From Jaenimonas drosophilae (lineage: Eukaryota > Euglenozoa > Kinetoplastea > Trypanosomatida > Trypanosomatidae): a stretch of 64,000 nt of DNA. Under the pieces are notes generated by a model. That model did not search any database and was not told the origin of the DNA. It saw only the letters and a list, made by a program, of their open reading frames with translations. The translations under genes were made by a program, and so were the position numbers. Location: the NCBI GenBank assembly GCA_030849065.1, contig JASAON010001654.1, positions 62,001-126,000 of the forward strand. The letters run 5' to 3'. Numbering within the stretch: the first letter of the stretch is position 1; the number at the start of each line of letters is the position of its first letter. This document shows positions 1 through 9,932 of the stretch, in pieces.

Positions 1-212
1 AATTCAGACTGAAGGTAGTCAGGAGAGGGCTGCAATGCGCCAAAACGGTGTTGGACTCGTTCGCGCTGTTCACGCTGCAACACACGAATGCTCTCGGCGG
101 TTTCCTTTGGAAGTGCAGAGAAATTGGTGTCTACCTCGTGTGATGGGAGGAAGACGAGAGCATCAATTGTCTCCTCCACCACCCCCGTCAGCGGGCTGCT
201 GCTGCCCAACAT
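1..212 (-). CDS. Partial CDS, N-terminal ~70 residues of an unrecognised protein
   Basis: An open frame runs from an ATG at 212 leftwards off the window edge (about 70 codons, beginning MLGSSSPLTGVVEE). I do not recognise the protein. The fragment is acidic and then charged, and has no obvious signal peptide or membrane segment. The start is supported by a pyrimidine-rich tract on the minus strand (complement of about 245-290) that ends in a TTTAG-type acceptor upstream of the ATG, as expected for spliced-leader addition. It is the most downstream gene visible in the left minus-strand unit. The existence of the gene is likely; its function is unknown. Confidence 0.6.
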   Translation of the reverse strand, partial: MLGSSSPLTGVVEETIDALVFLPSHEVDTNFSALPKETAESIRVLQREQRERVQHRFGALQPSPDYLQSE

Positions 213-486
213 GAGGTGAGTTCTGCTCGTCGGTTCAGCCAACACTAAAGACTTTGAAGGTAACCAAAGAAAAAAGGAAGGGAAGAGACATGTGATGGAA
301 GGAGGAAGTGGCGTGAGCTGATGCAGCCTTGCTGTGCTTATACATGTGTTGCCACAGATTACGAGAGTGTCCAATGATGTGTGACAAGGCAATCTTAGCC
401 AGCCTTGAGAGGTTGTAAGATAAAACGTTAATGGCACACGCCATGAATGCATGTTGTTGTCAGGATCGCAATGGCGACACAACGGC
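213..486. other. Intergenic spacer with trans-splice signal
   Basis: This spacer separates the partial gene from the TFE-alpha-like gene. It contains the pyrimidine tract and acceptor for the partial gene (complement of about 245-290). I see no convincing coding sequence or RNA gene in it. Confidence 0.5.
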
Positions 487-3400
487 TCAATGCGAAACAG
501 ACGTTGACCCACGCCAGCGCTGCAGGTCCTCCTCTGTGAAATCAAATCCGCCATCTGCAAATTTTCGCAAGTAACGATGTTGTGTGGTGCCCGTTCTTGT
601 TTCGCTCAGCTGGCGCATGAAGGTCTGAAAACCTCCGTGTTGCTCTACCCATGTGACCGGACCGCCGCTGTAGTCTGAAAATCCCAGTGCAGCCATGGAG
701 AGCATGTTGAAGTCGTCCACCGAGAGGAGCTGTCGATGTGACAGTAGCTCCAAACCCTCGTCGAGGACGGCAGCAACCAGTCGGTGGGCAATCTCCATCG
801 TGGTTGGGATCCGTCCGAACCACTGATCCACCACCTCTTGCCGCGGTACGCCAACATCATTCCCCGGGGCGTAGAATCCGCCACTTGCGTAGCCTTGGCC
901 AAGCAAGCCAGCCTCCGCCATCCGCCGGAGTCCGTCACCAACAGTGAGTTGGTCTCGTTCTTCGTCGAACGTCCTGCCAGCCTCCCATTCGGAAATCATC
1001 CGGTTCACCTCTCGCATGCCAATGATGTCCATGAGACGCAGTGGCCCGTAACTTAAGCCCAGCATTTCCTTTGCCGCAGCTTCCACCTTCACTGCAGGGC
1101 AACTTGTCAAGAGCTGACAAACTTCACGGCAGTAGCGGGCAAGCAGACGACGGGACACACGCGATGAGCAGAGCACGTAGGGAGTTCCCCGCTGTTGTAG
1201 GTACGCCACCGCCGCGGTGATGGCATCACTTCGTAGGTCAACTGGCCAGTTGGGCCGAGCGTAGGAGTGGATTTCCTGTAGCGAAGAGAATGGTCCAGCA
1301 TGTGAGGAAAGAGCGAGGCGAAGACACGCGGCCGGAGATACAACAGCGCAACAGGGAAGCAGCTGCATCATTGGTTGCGCAACGGCTGCATCTCCTACAA
1401 TAACGTAGTTGTGGTGTTTGTCCTCAGCAAACGCACCTCGCTGGTGTGTCAGCAGAAACAATCTCGTTCGGTCCACCGTGGATGCCGTCACGTCAAAGAG
1501 TACCGTTGCGCCGATTGGGTCTTCATCAAGACTGGTCACCATGGACTCCCACACCTCGTTGGAGGCCGTTACATCAAATCGGAGGATGCGGGATGACGTC
1601 AGAGGAGGTAAGCGACGATGAGCCAAGGCCCGCTGTCGCTGCAGAGTTTGCCGGGCCATCACCGCGGCGTCACATCGCTGAAAGACCTCCGCCGCGTGAG
1701 TTGGTGGGATAAGATTCCCCAACACGCAATCCAGCGCATAGGCAACCCACATTTCTCCAATTTCTCCATCGGTGCTACTCAGCAATCCAACATCTTCACA
1801 AGAGGATGTCTGCTGCTGCAACAAGTACGACAGCTCACCGGACAGAAAGAAGTATCGCAGCGCCATGCGACGTGTCGTCGGCGTGCGGCAAAGATGTCGA
1901 AGGCACCACGCCTCAAAAGAGAGCCGGGGTTCGGTATGGCTAGTCATCTCATCTGCCCCCATCTCAAGGACAGCCTCCGTCTGCAGCAGGCCCTTAGATT
2001 CAAAGCTCCATGGATCGTAGGTGTGTAGGCTTGGGAGGAGCCTCGCAGCCGCCTCAGTGCCGAGCGCACCCATCAGGCTCTTCACAGCAGCTTGCGATGG
2101 GAAGAGACCTTGACGCAGACTAGGGAATCCCACGGTTGTCGTCCACGCCTCTCCCTTCGCACCCTTGACCAATTGGCGGTGCTGGCAGGCAAAGAAGAGA
2201 TCCGCCCCAAAATCCTTCACCTGTCCGCTTGCTGACGCCACCCAATGAAAGCGGGTGGACGATACGACGAGACGATCAAGAAGAGCCTCGCGCTCCACCA
2301 TGTACGTCTCCAACTCATTGGTAGGGAGCTCCAGTGGGTGCTGCTCCGCAGAGAAGAAGTCCAGAGAAGGTGCGGTGCATAGCCACACTGACAAACGACG
2401 GCCCATGCCTGACTCCTGGCATCGAGCCTCCAGCTGGTCCATCGCGGCGGAGAGGGCCAAGATCGCGCTCATTGCTGTACCGGGTTGTTCCACAAGCTGC
2501 ACCGTCGCTACTCCACGAGCGTCATCATAGGACACTCGAATGCAAGTAGAACTGTTTTGGCGGTAAGCCCAACTAGACGCAGACGCGTTCCACACAGAAA
2601 CTGGGAGCTGCTCCACCGGTTGTGGGCTTGTGTTCTCACAAGATGCGATTGGCTCCTGGGATACTTCCTGGGCCACCTCAGACTGGTTCTTCCCGTCTAA
2701 ATCTTCGTCAAGGGAGGGGAGCTCATGTCGATCCAGGCTTGCGGCAAGATCATCTGGGAGTTCCTTAAGCATTGGCGCTGCCATCTCAGCATCCACGTTC
2801 ACGTTCTCCTGGGTATCTGCACCCGGAGACTTCTTCCACTCCAAATTGAGTGCCTCTCTCTCCTTCGCCATTTGCTCCTCCACTGCCTTCGCTGGCTTCA
2901 ACGGGCGATGAGCAATGGACTCTTGTACCGCCTCTGCCACTTCGGCTGCCATCGAGCGCCTCCACGCATCAGCCTGAGAGACTGACGGTGAGACAGCAAA
3001 GAAGAGGTCATCCAGCGCAGCATCCGCACTTAGCGGAGGTGACGGTGGCGGTGCGGGACGCATCTGCGGTGCTGCTGGTGCCTTTGGAGGTCGTGGAGCA
3101 ACCGGTTGTGGACTCACACTGCCAGCACGACTGCTCCCCGTTCGTCCATTACGTGCGCGGTGGTCCCTTGATCGAACATCCTCACCCCTATTAGAGGAAG
3201 CTCTCCGCTTATCAAACGCCCCGGGTGCTTTTGGCGGTTCAGGAGCTGCTGGGGCAGCCTTGGGAGTCTGAGGTGCAGCTGGAGCAGCCTTCGGAGTCTG
3301 AGGAGCTGCTGGGGCGGCTTTGGGAGCCTCAGGTGCAGCTGGAGCAGCCTTGGGAGTCTGAGGAGCTGCTGGGGCAGCCTTGGGAGTCTGAGGAGCTGCT

Positions 3401-3687
3401 GGGGCGGCTTTGGGAACCTCAGGTGCAGCTGGAGTAGCCTTGGGAGTTTGAGGAGCTGCCTTGGAAGTCTCCGGCGCAGGTGGGGCTGCCTGGGGCATCA
3501 GTGGAGCCGCTGGAGGTGGTGCCTTTGGCCCCCTGGGTGGTAGTGGAGCCGCTGCTGAGGACCCAGCACAAGACGTTTCTGATGCGTTGATAGTGGTCGG
3601 TTGCTCTGCATGATTGCCCAAGGATCGACGGCCATACGCAAATGCGACGGTCGCCCGATAGCGAGGAATACGAACTATGCGACGCAT
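487..3687 (-). CDS. Trifunctional enzyme alpha-like protein, degenerate, with Pro/Ala/Lys repeats
   Basis: A 1066-aa protein, starting at the first ATG (3687). The first ~25 residues (MRRIVRIPRYRAT...) are basic and look like a mitochondrial presequence. Residues about 45-165 are a low-complexity array of a ten-residue unit (APAAPQTPKA-like). Residues about 380-600 resemble an enoyl-CoA hydratase fold, but the usual GGG-x-E active-site segment is replaced by DFGADLFFAC. The middle lacks a clear GxGxxG NAD-binding loop. The last ~200 residues match the C-terminal domain of 3-hydroxyacyl-CoA dehydrogenases, with SGGFYAP in the GKGFY position and a following GFSDYSGGPVTW segment. Family knowledge: fatty-acid beta-oxidation multifunctional enzyme. 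Inference: a mitochondrial pseudoenzyme or structural partner of an active alpha subunit. Confidence 0.65.
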   Translation of the reverse strand: MRRIVRIPRYRATVAFAYGRRSLGNHAEQPTTINASETSCAGSSAAAPLPPRGPKAPPPAAPLMPQAAPPAPETSKAAPQTPKATPAAPEVPKAAPAAPQTPKAAPAAPQTPKAAPAAPEAPKAAPAAPQTPKAAPAAPQTPKAAPAAPEPPKAPGAFDKRRASSNRGEDVRSRDHRARNGRTGSSRAGSVSPQPVAPRPPKAPAAPQMRPAPPPSPPLSADAALDDLFFAVSPSVSQADAWRRSMAAEVAEAVQESIAHRPLKPAKAVEEQMAKEREALNLEWKKSPGADTQENVNVDAEMAAPMLKELPDDLAASLDRHELPSLDEDLDGKNQSEVAQEVSQEPIASCENTSPQPVEQLPVSVWNASASSWAYRQNSSTCIRVSYDDARGVATVQLVEQPGTAMSAILALSAAMDQLEARCQESGMGRRLSVWLCTAPSLDFFSAEQHPLELPTNELETYMVEREALLDRLVVSSTRFHWVASASGQVKDFGADLFFACQHRQLVKGAKGEAWTTTVGFPSLRQGLFPSQAAVKSLMGALGTEAAARLLPSLHTYDPWSFESKGLLQTEAVLEMGADEMTSHTEPRLSFEAWCLRHLCRTPTTRRMALRYFFLSGELSYLLQQQTSSCEDVGLLSSTDGEIGEMWVAYALDCVLGNLIPPTHAAEVFQRCDAAVMARQTLQRQRALAHRRLPPLTSSRILRFDVTASNEVWESMVTSLDEDPIGATVLFDVTASTVDRTRLFLLTHQRGAFAEDKHHNYVIVGDAAVAQPMMQLLPCCAVVSPAACLRLALSSHAGPFSSLQEIHSYARPNWPVDLRSDAITAAVAYLQQRGTPYVLCSSRVSRRLLARYCREVCQLLTSCPAVKVEAAAKEMLGLSYGPLRLMDIIGMREVNRMISEWEAGRTFDEERDQLTVGDGLRRMAEAGLLGQGYASGGFYAPGNDVGVPRQEVVDQWFGRIPTTMEIAHRLVAAVLDEGLELLSHRQLLSVDDFNMLSMAALGFSDYSGGPVTWVEQHGGFQTFMRQLSETRTGTTQHRYLRKFADGGFDFTEEDLQRWRGSTSVSH
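3230..3460 (-). repeat. Tandem ~30-bp coding repeat (APAAPQTPKA units)
   Basis: About seven imperfect copies of a 30-bp unit lie inside the TFE-alpha-like gene. Each encodes a ten-residue Ala/Pro/Lys module that alternates between PQTPK, PEAPK and PEPPK forms. Copy number is likely polymorphic between alleles. Confidence 0.85.
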
Positions 3688-4386
3688 GATGAACAAATAA
3701 ATCAATGACTGCAAAAGGAAGAGGGGAAAACAAAGAGGAAGAGAGGATTGCTATTATCTATCTTGTGTCACCGTAAAGAGGGACCATTGCTGTGGGAGAC
3801 CGTTGTGAATGACTTAGATGAAGGAGAGTATCTTAGCGGATGAAGCCGGTCCATGAGCTCATCACGATGAGAGATGCCGTCGCGGGGGTGCGCCTGACTG
3901 TGTGATTAGAGAGGTTCCCCGTAGGTAATGACGAAGTGATCTCAAAAAGAGAGAAGAGATAAAAACCACGACCGCAGTCATCACCCAAATCGAAGCCAAC
4001 TCGAGGAGGTCATGTACACCGATTCTGTTGAGCCTCTCAGTGGAGCACTGAGTCAAGGAGTGAGACGAGATACGTGGATGGGAAAAGTGAAAGATCACTC
4101 TCGTATATATTGTTGAACCCCACAGAGAGGTTCGGCCCTACCGAACGGAAAAAGGGGGGGGGGAATGGCGCCACCACGCTCAACAGAAGCGAAACCATGT
4201 GACAAAGTGAAGCAGTACCTGAAGCTCCACATTTGGCTGAAAAAATGTTTGCAACAAGACATGAACTTTTTGCACATTACATACAAAAGATAGTATATCG
4301 GAACATCTCACTGCAACTGGTTGTTGGCATCATTGTCCCCATGAACATATTGGATGTGGCGCTGCCTATGCATTCATCGCCACCTG
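3688..4386. other. Intergenic spacer, 0.7 kb
   Basis: This holds the 5' leader region of the TFE-like gene and the 3' UTR of the first hydrolase gene. It is purine-rich on the plus strand near 3710-3740 (a pyrimidine tract on the coding strand) and has a G-run near 4155. A short inverted repeat lies around 4132-4148. I see no gene. Confidence 0.5.
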
Positions 4387-5709
4387 CTACATCGAAGAAG
4401 CCACGCCGGCGGCGTGGCCCTTCTGGGAAACAACATGCTCCGCAATGGAGATGGGCCAGTCCACGAGATAGCCACCCTGCTCACGCCACTCCTCGGTTGG
4501 GGTGCCAAGAAAGCTGAGGTGACCTCCCGATGGCATCTCAGTATAGACCACCAGGGGGCAGTGATTGGCCACCTGTCCCCAGTCCTCGGCCGAGGCTCCG
4601 CAGCCCACAATGGGGTCATCCCGGGCCGCAACACACAACAAGGGAATTGCTGCTCGTTGAGCCCATTGCAACGAACTTCCATCCGCATGATATCCAGCGG
4701 CGCCGTCATAGCCAAAGTGCGGTGCCACCACATACTCTTCAAAGTCCAGAAGACTGCGCATTTGCTGCAAAAAGGCAGGCAGCGACTTAGCACCACGAAC
4801 TGATGGATCAACCCCAGAGAGTCCCCTTTCGAACACTGCACGATGCTTCTGAAAGTACTTACGGATTGCAGTAAGAAGCATGCCTTCATATACTCGTTTG
4901 CCCCATCCACTACGCATGGCAACGGAGTGTGCCGGCATGTCATATGGGGCGTTGAAGCACAGAGCTGCAGCGATGGCGGTGTTGGAGTCCAGCTTCCCTT
5001 CCTGGACAGCACGGATGAGAACACTGCCGCCCGCACTGAAGCCCACGGCGACGACAGGAAGCGACGCGCCAAGGAATTCACGTAGTTTGGGCTGCGTGAA
5101 CCGTTCATGGAACGTAACTTCCACATCTGATGAACTTGTGACGCAAACGATGCTGGGGGTAGTGAGAGGGGCAGAGCCTGTTCCACGAGGGGTGAGAATG
5201 CAGCAGTGGAACCCACGTCGCACGCATGCACGGGAGAACCGCTGGACATAGTTTGTCTGGCCGTAGTTGCCCAAGCCAGGAATCAGAAGAACAACCCCCT
5301 TCACCTCTCCTGCTCGGTCACTTGGAACCTTAAGCCAATCCAGACAGATAGGGTTGCCGTCCTTCGCAAGCAGCTCCTCACGCTCGTACTTCACGCGACG
5401 AGGTAAGCGACTCGCACCAAGTACAGTGTGGATGTGCCCACTGTACATCGGACCATGATACTTCATGTCCTTTGACAGGCCGAACAACTGCAAAATGTGT
5501 TCTCTGGCAGCAGGATCGGTAGCGGTGATAACCCTGATGGTGCGTTCCTGCCCAAAACTGTAGCTTAGACGCTTCTGACCGGTCAGAATCTCCCATGCTG
5601 TCACAGGGAGTCGCACGAAGAGTGCGAACAGTGTCCGTGGCACAACATAGCACGTCACGTGGACAACTGTATGGAAAAGAAAGCGTTGGATTTTGCTGAG
5701 CAGCTTCAT
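4387..5709 (-). CDS. Alpha/beta hydrolase of the YheT/ABHD1-3 (EMB8) type, copy 1
   Basis: A 440-aa protein. The start at 5709 is the first ATG after a good acceptor (complement of 5761-5797, tract ending CAACAG) and aligns with copy 2. It has a hydrophobic N-terminal segment, residues ~10-35, that probably anchors it in a membrane. The hydrolase core carries a nucleophile elbow GFSAGG (Ser225), an acid in ARDDPIVG (Asp364/365) and a His in SGGH (His397), so the catalytic triad looks intact. Family members act on acyl-glycerols or phospholipids; the substrate here is unknown. The N-terminal ~185 residues are almost identical to copy 2 and the rest differs strongly. Confidence 0.85.
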   Translation of the reverse strand: MKLLSKIQRFLFHTVVHVTCYVVPRTLFALFVRLPVTAWEILTGQKRLSYSFGQERTIRVITATDPAAREHILQLFGLSKDMKYHGPMYSGHIHTVLGASRLPRRVKYEREELLAKDGNPICLDWLKVPSDRAGEVKGVVLLIPGLGNYGQTNYVQRFSRACVRRGFHCCILTPRGTGSAPLTTPSIVCVTSSSDVEVTFHERFTQPKLREFLGASLPVVAVGFSAGGSVLIRAVQEGKLDSNTAIAAALCFNAPYDMPAHSVAMRSGWGKRVYEGMLLTAIRKYFQKHRAVFERGLSGVDPSVRGAKSLPAFLQQMRSLLDFEEYVVAPHFGYDGAAGYHADGSSLQWAQRAAIPLLCVAARDDPIVGCGASAEDWGQVANHCPLVVYTEMPSGGHLSFLGTPTEEWREQGGYLVDWPISIAEHVVSQKGHAAGVASSM

Positions 5710-5760
5710 CGGCACGGCGAGATTGGAATGCGTGATGGGAGCGTACTCCGAGATATTTGT

Positions 5761-5797
5761 CTGTTGAAGATTATACAAAGAAAGAGACAAAGGTGGC
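5761..5797 (-). promoter_or_regulatory. Probable spliced-leader acceptor for hydrolase copy 1
   Basis: On the minus strand a pyrimidine-rich tract ends in AG (complement of 5761-5762). The first ATG downstream is at 5709, which fixes the start of copy 1. In-frame ATG codons upstream of the acceptor would be excluded from the mRNA. Confidence 0.6.
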
Positions 5798-6486
5798 AGC
5801 ACTACACAGGTGGTGATTTTCTGCATTGCAATATATAGCGCACGCTCGTCCTTGTTCACGATAGCTATGCCTATGGATGTCAGTAGTTCGGGTTGGGTTG
5901 GTAAATTTTTGCACAGTCACACACATGCAAATGGTAGTTATTTTTTTTCTGTGTGCTCATACATGTGTTATGCAAGAAAAGAACGTGTGGGAAGGACTCC
6001 ACGTAACGCCAAAAAAGGTGCGCAGATTTAAGGCGTGAGTCAAGGGTTCTGTGGGGAAGCTATCATCGGCATTCGTCAAAGGAAGACGAAGACAGCAAGA
6101 GGGGTGATTCAGCAAAACCGAGTGAAGAAAGAAAACAGTGAGCTTCGAGAGATGTCATCAGAAGATCTTCGTGGGCCTAACGCTCTGATGCATCCATAAA
6201 AAGCAATGCAACAGCGAAGAGTCCACAAAACTCCGACCACCCCTCGTCTACCCAGGCGCCACGCGTAGAGAACCGCCCGTGGCCAGATGAAAGGGAAGCA
6301 AGTCACGACGAACAGGAACAAAAATACGTACGCCAAGATCTGAACTCTTTCGCAATGAAAAAAAAAACATAGAAATAAATGTAGAGAAGATATATAAAAC
6401 CATAAGAAAACAAGAAAGACTACGCACAATGCACTTGAAGTACAGTGAGTTACCCGTAGGTGAGAGCGGTTCCGCGCTCATCGGGC
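5798..6486. other. Intergenic spacer between the two hydrolase genes
   Basis: A stretch of 0.7 kb holding mainly the 3' UTR of copy 2 (low complexity, A-rich on the plus strand around 6100-6420). I see no gene in it. Confidence 0.5.
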
Positions 6487-7836
6487 TCACCCACTGGATG
6501 TAGTTTCTCGCCACACACACTCCATTGCATCGAGGGGGATCTGCTGTAGCGGAGAGAACACACTCTGAGCCTCCTTTAGCGGGCTTTGGAGAAACCCAAA
6601 GTGGCCGCCACTCGGAATCTCCATGTACACAGCATTTGATTGAAGGTCGCACATCTGTTGCCAGTCATCTGCGGTGACGCCGTAGCCCACAATAGGATCA
6701 TCAAGGGTATTGATGACAATCACAGGGATTAAGTGCGTCTTCTTGACAAAGTTAAAAATATATCCATGCTCGTAGTAGTCCTGGACCGTAGGGTACTTGA
6801 AGTGAGCACAGACAACATGAGTATCAATGTCACGAGGGCAATGAATCTTGCGCAGTGCTGCGTCAACATCAACATGAACAAGAGGGAGTCCCGCCTTTTC
6901 CTCCTCTGTTTTTCCGTCGCTGGCCATGAGGAACGCCCTGCGGTGCTTTTGAATATACTTCTTTACGGCGGTATAGATTGGGCCCGCGTAGAGCGCACGG
7001 CCAGCAAAGGTACGCAACATGCCGGCGGAGACCTCCATATCGCACGGCGCAGTGATGGAGAATGCCGCCGTCACGGGAAATGTACCATTGTAAATGGAAG
7101 GATCCGCTTCGAAAGCCTCGCACTCCTCTGCCAATGCTTTCATCATGGTTGTGCCACCACAACTGAATCCAATTGTGAAGAGGCTTCCGGCTGAGGATGG
7201 ACCACTCAGAGCGCAAACTCTGTCCCGACTGAAGCGGTGACGCAGCGCATGGCATATATCCGATGAATACGTGACACATGTAATGTTTGGAGTCGTAAGA
7301 GGGGCAGAGCCCATGCCACGAGGGGTGAGAATGCAGCAGTGGAACCCACGTCGCACGCATGCACGGGAGAACCGCTGGACATAGTTTGTCTGGCCGTAGT
7401 TGCCCAAGCCAGGAATCAGAAGAACAACCCCCTTCACCTCTCCTGCTCGGTCACTTGGAACCTTAAGCCAATCCAGACAGATAGGGTTGCCGTCCTTCGC
7501 AAGCAGCTCCTCACGCTCGTACTTCACGCGACGAGGTAAGCGACTCGCACCAAGTACAGTGTGGATGTGCCCACTGTACATCGGACCATGATACTTCATG
7601 TCCTTTGACAGGCCGAACAACTGCAAAATGTGTTCTCTGGCAGCAGGATCGGTAGCGGTGATAACCCTGATGGTGCGTTCCTGCCCAAAACTGTAGCTTA
7701 GACGCTTCTGACCGGTCAGAATCTCCCATGCTGTCACAGGGAGTCGCACGAAGAGTGCGAACAGTGTCCGTGGCACAACATAGCACGTCACGTGGACAAC
7801 TGTATGGACGGCAGTGTAGACAATTTTGGCAAGCAT
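6487..7836 (-). CDS. Alpha/beta hydrolase of the YheT/ABHD1-3 (EMB8) type, copy 2
   Basis: A 449-aa tandem paralogue of the preceding gene. The ATG at 7836 follows a strong tract and acceptor (complement of about 7872-7898, ending CCCCCAG). The triad looks complete: GFSCGG with Ser225, a TLDDPIVG acid, and SGGHFGF His. The first ~180 residues repeat copy 1 almost exactly at DNA level; the C-terminal ~265 residues keep motifs but little else. The two proteins therefore share an N-terminal anchor and cap and differ in the substrate-facing half. This suggests related but distinct lipid or ester substrates. Confidence 0.85.
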   Translation of the reverse strand: MLAKIVYTAVHTVVHVTCYVVPRTLFALFVRLPVTAWEILTGQKRLSYSFGQERTIRVITATDPAAREHILQLFGLSKDMKYHGPMYSGHIHTVLGASRLPRRVKYEREELLAKDGNPICLDWLKVPSDRAGEVKGVVLLIPGLGNYGQTNYVQRFSRACVRRGFHCCILTPRGMGSAPLTTPNITCVTYSSDICHALRHRFSRDRVCALSGPSSAGSLFTIGFSCGGTTMMKALAEECEAFEADPSIYNGTFPVTAAFSITAPCDMEVSAGMLRTFAGRALYAGPIYTAVKKYIQKHRRAFLMASDGKTEEEKAGLPLVHVDVDAALRKIHCPRDIDTHVVCAHFKYPTVQDYYEHGYIFNFVKKTHLIPVIVINTLDDPIVGYGVTADDWQQMCDLQSNAVYMEIPSGGHFGFLQSPLKEAQSVFSPLQQIPLDAMECVWRETTSSG

Positions 7837-7871
7837 CTGCGGTGAGCCTCACTCAGCACGGTGACAGCTTT

Positions 7872-7898
7872 TGACTGGGGGCAGAAAAAAAAATCAAA
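7872..7898 (-). promoter_or_regulatory. Probable spliced-leader acceptor for hydrolase copy 2
   Basis: On the minus strand a T-run followed by CTGCCCCCAG precedes the ATG at 7836 by about 35 nt. This is a textbook trypanosomatid tract and acceptor. Confidence 0.65.
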
Positions 7899-8071
7899 AT
7901 GTGGAACTGACAAATGGGAGGAGAGAGTCTAATCGAGTCATGAACGTGAAGGAAGATACAGATGTAGAGAGAGGGGAAAGAATGGTACGAGAAACACTGG
8001 CTGGTGCAGACGGAGTAATGCGCTGTGCCTCATTCTTCGTTCACATTGAGGGGAGTGTCGGAACAGGGCCA

Positions 8072-9736
8072 TCACAGAGCATGAAACGACAGGAGCAATG
8101 TCAGCTCCCACGGTGTGAAACTCGTGGATCGAGACGTCGGCTTCCGGTGTAGCTCCTTCCAACGGAGCTCAACACCAACCATGGACGATCCTCCACGCAG
8201 GACCTCGGATGGGAGATGGAACTCAGCGGTAGCGACAAGTTCTGTCATAGCGGTACTTTGGTATAGAGAGAAGTATAGCGGTTTGGTCTGGCTCACAACT
8301 CCAATTTTGAGGGTCTCGTCCCACACCGTAGCCTGAGGTGCGTTCAGCAGCTTCCTGGCTCCTGCAGTGTGGAGCTCCTGGAAGCCATTTGTCAGGACTA
8401 GGACGGCGCCACGGAGAGATGGGGGGCCAACAAGCTCCTTCACAAGGACATGAGCCACACCACAGTATCCGGGTGGCCCCTCCTCATCCAAATCTACCAC
8501 GGTCTTCGTGGCCATGGCATATGCCTGCGTTGGCGTCGTGGAGAGGGGAAGCGGAGCTGCGCCGTCGGTAGCGTGGTCATGTGCTCGCTCAAACATGCGT
8601 TCATCATACTTTGCCCGAATAAAGGTAGCCCGCTCATCTGCTGTAGAAGAACGGCCACGAGGCTTTATTGTGGAGTTTGTCAAGGTGACGTGGCCATGAA
8701 GGAGCCCACGCTCAAGCTCTTCATTGACAGCCTTGTTTCCCCGGCTCTTCATGAAAGTTACATCTTCAGTTGGCCAGAGGTCCAGTTCTAGGCTTCGGCA
8801 TCGGTTTGCCCATAACTGGCGATGCACCCCAATACACCGGATGCACACAAACACCCCAAATGGCTGGAGTACAGCCCAAGTAGGAAAAGGAGAGTCGCAG
8901 TCAGCACAACGTTGATTCTCCATGTGTCCATCAATACAGGCTGTGAAGAGTGGCGAAGCCTGAAGGCCAGGTGGGATGCCCTCACTGCGATCCGCATCAG
9001 CTGGAGGGGGACTGTCACCACCAGAGGGTGCACCACCAACCGTTGATGGCACCACCAAATCCTCCGTTGTGCTACGGACACTGCTGCTACGGCTTACCTT
9101 CGTTCCTGATGAGGACGCACCGCCACTTTGAGGTCCGGCGTGGCGACTCCTGACAACTTGATCGAATCGGTTAATAGACCCAGTTGGGGATGCCGCCGAT
9201 GACGCCGAGCTCTCCCTAACACCTGCAGGCTTGGACTGCTCATAGCTGGAGGATGCTCTTTGAATTGCCTTTAGAAATCTCCACTTCATCATCTTGGTCG
9301 GTGCACTCATCAGAACCATTGAAATTTGTGGTTGGAGAATCTGGCCAGCAGGTACATGGGACGACGACGACCCCCATGAGAACCATGACCGTTTGGTCGG
9401 AGTCGTCTCAGCCGGAGCAGGTGCCGGGAAGATGTAAGTCGCCCGTCCACTCAGCAGGTCGATGCGCTCGGCATAGTCGTAACTGTTCAAGAAGATGGCA
9501 AGGTCTCCTTCACCCCAACTCCGGCTTCCACCGCAGTCCAGCACGCAGCACTGGTCCAAGTAGATTTTTTCTCGCAGGTGCTTCGCCATAGAGCCGCGGG
9601 GCTCCTCGTAGCAGTAGAGGATGTTCTTTCCCTCATGCAACTCTACCGTTCGGCGAGATGCTGTGGCCGTAGAGACACCCCAACGAAGGTCGAACTCTGC
9701 CGACAGGAGAAGTGTCGCCAGGTTAACGTCGTCCAT
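8072..9736 (-). CDS. ArfGAP domain protein with C-terminal C2-like domain
   Basis: A 554-aa protein. The ArfGAP zinc finger is clear: Cys277 and Cys280 (CADC) with Cys298 and Cys301 (CIRC), followed by GVHR, whose Arg306 is the catalytic arginine finger. The N-terminal ~165 residues may form a PH-like membrane-binding domain (weak). Residues ~170-255 are a Ser/Pro-rich linker. Residues ~425-540 look like a C2 domain (GVAHVLVKEL... TVWDETLKI). Known role of the family: GTP hydrolysis on Arf proteins at Golgi or endosomal membranes. With two potential lipid-binding modules it is probably membrane-recruited. Start: ATG at 9736, close behind candidate acceptors. Confidence 0.85.
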   Translation of the reverse strand: MDDVNLATLLLSAEFDLRWGVSTATASRRTVELHEGKNILYCYEEPRGSMAKHLREKIYLDQCCVLDCGGSRSWGEGDLAIFLNSYDYAERIDLLSGRATYIFPAPAPAETTPTKRSWFSWGSSSSHVPAGQILQPQISMVLMSAPTKMMKWRFLKAIQRASSSYEQSKPAGVRESSASSAASPTGSINRFDQVVRSRHAGPQSGGASSSGTKVSRSSSVRSTTEDLVVPSTVGGAPSGGDSPPPADADRSEGIPPGLQASPLFTACIDGHMENQRCADCDSPFPTWAVLQPFGVFVCIRCIGVHRQLWANRCRSLELDLWPTEDVTFMKSRGNKAVNEELERGLLHGHVTLTNSTIKPRGRSSTADERATFIRAKYDERMFERAHDHATDGAAPLPLSTTPTQAYAMATKTVVDLDEEGPPGYCGVAHVLVKELVGPPSLRGAVLVLTNGFQELHTAGARKLLNAPQATVWDETLKIGVVSQTKPLYFSLYQSTAMTELVATAEFHLPSEVLRGGSSMVGVELRWKELHRKPTSRSTSFTPWELTLLLSFHAL

Positions 9737-9932
9737 GGCGGACGACGGTATCTACCCGCAGCTAATCCATCCATTAACATCACATAAAAAACGGAAGAGT
9801 GAAGAGACGTACATGGTGGGTTCACGGGATTTAGAAGCTGCTACTTCGTGAACATTTCTTGCCATCAGTCTGCCGGAATGGGCGTTACTTTTTTCTGTCT
9901 GTCATAATGGTTGGTTAGTCGTGAGCGGGTAG

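Noticed and set aside
4120..4150. tRNA-like B-box (GGTTCGG...) with small hairpin
   Set aside because: The sequence GGTTCGGCCCTACC departs from GGTTCRANNCC, the T-arm does not pair correctly and there is no A-box or acceptor stem.
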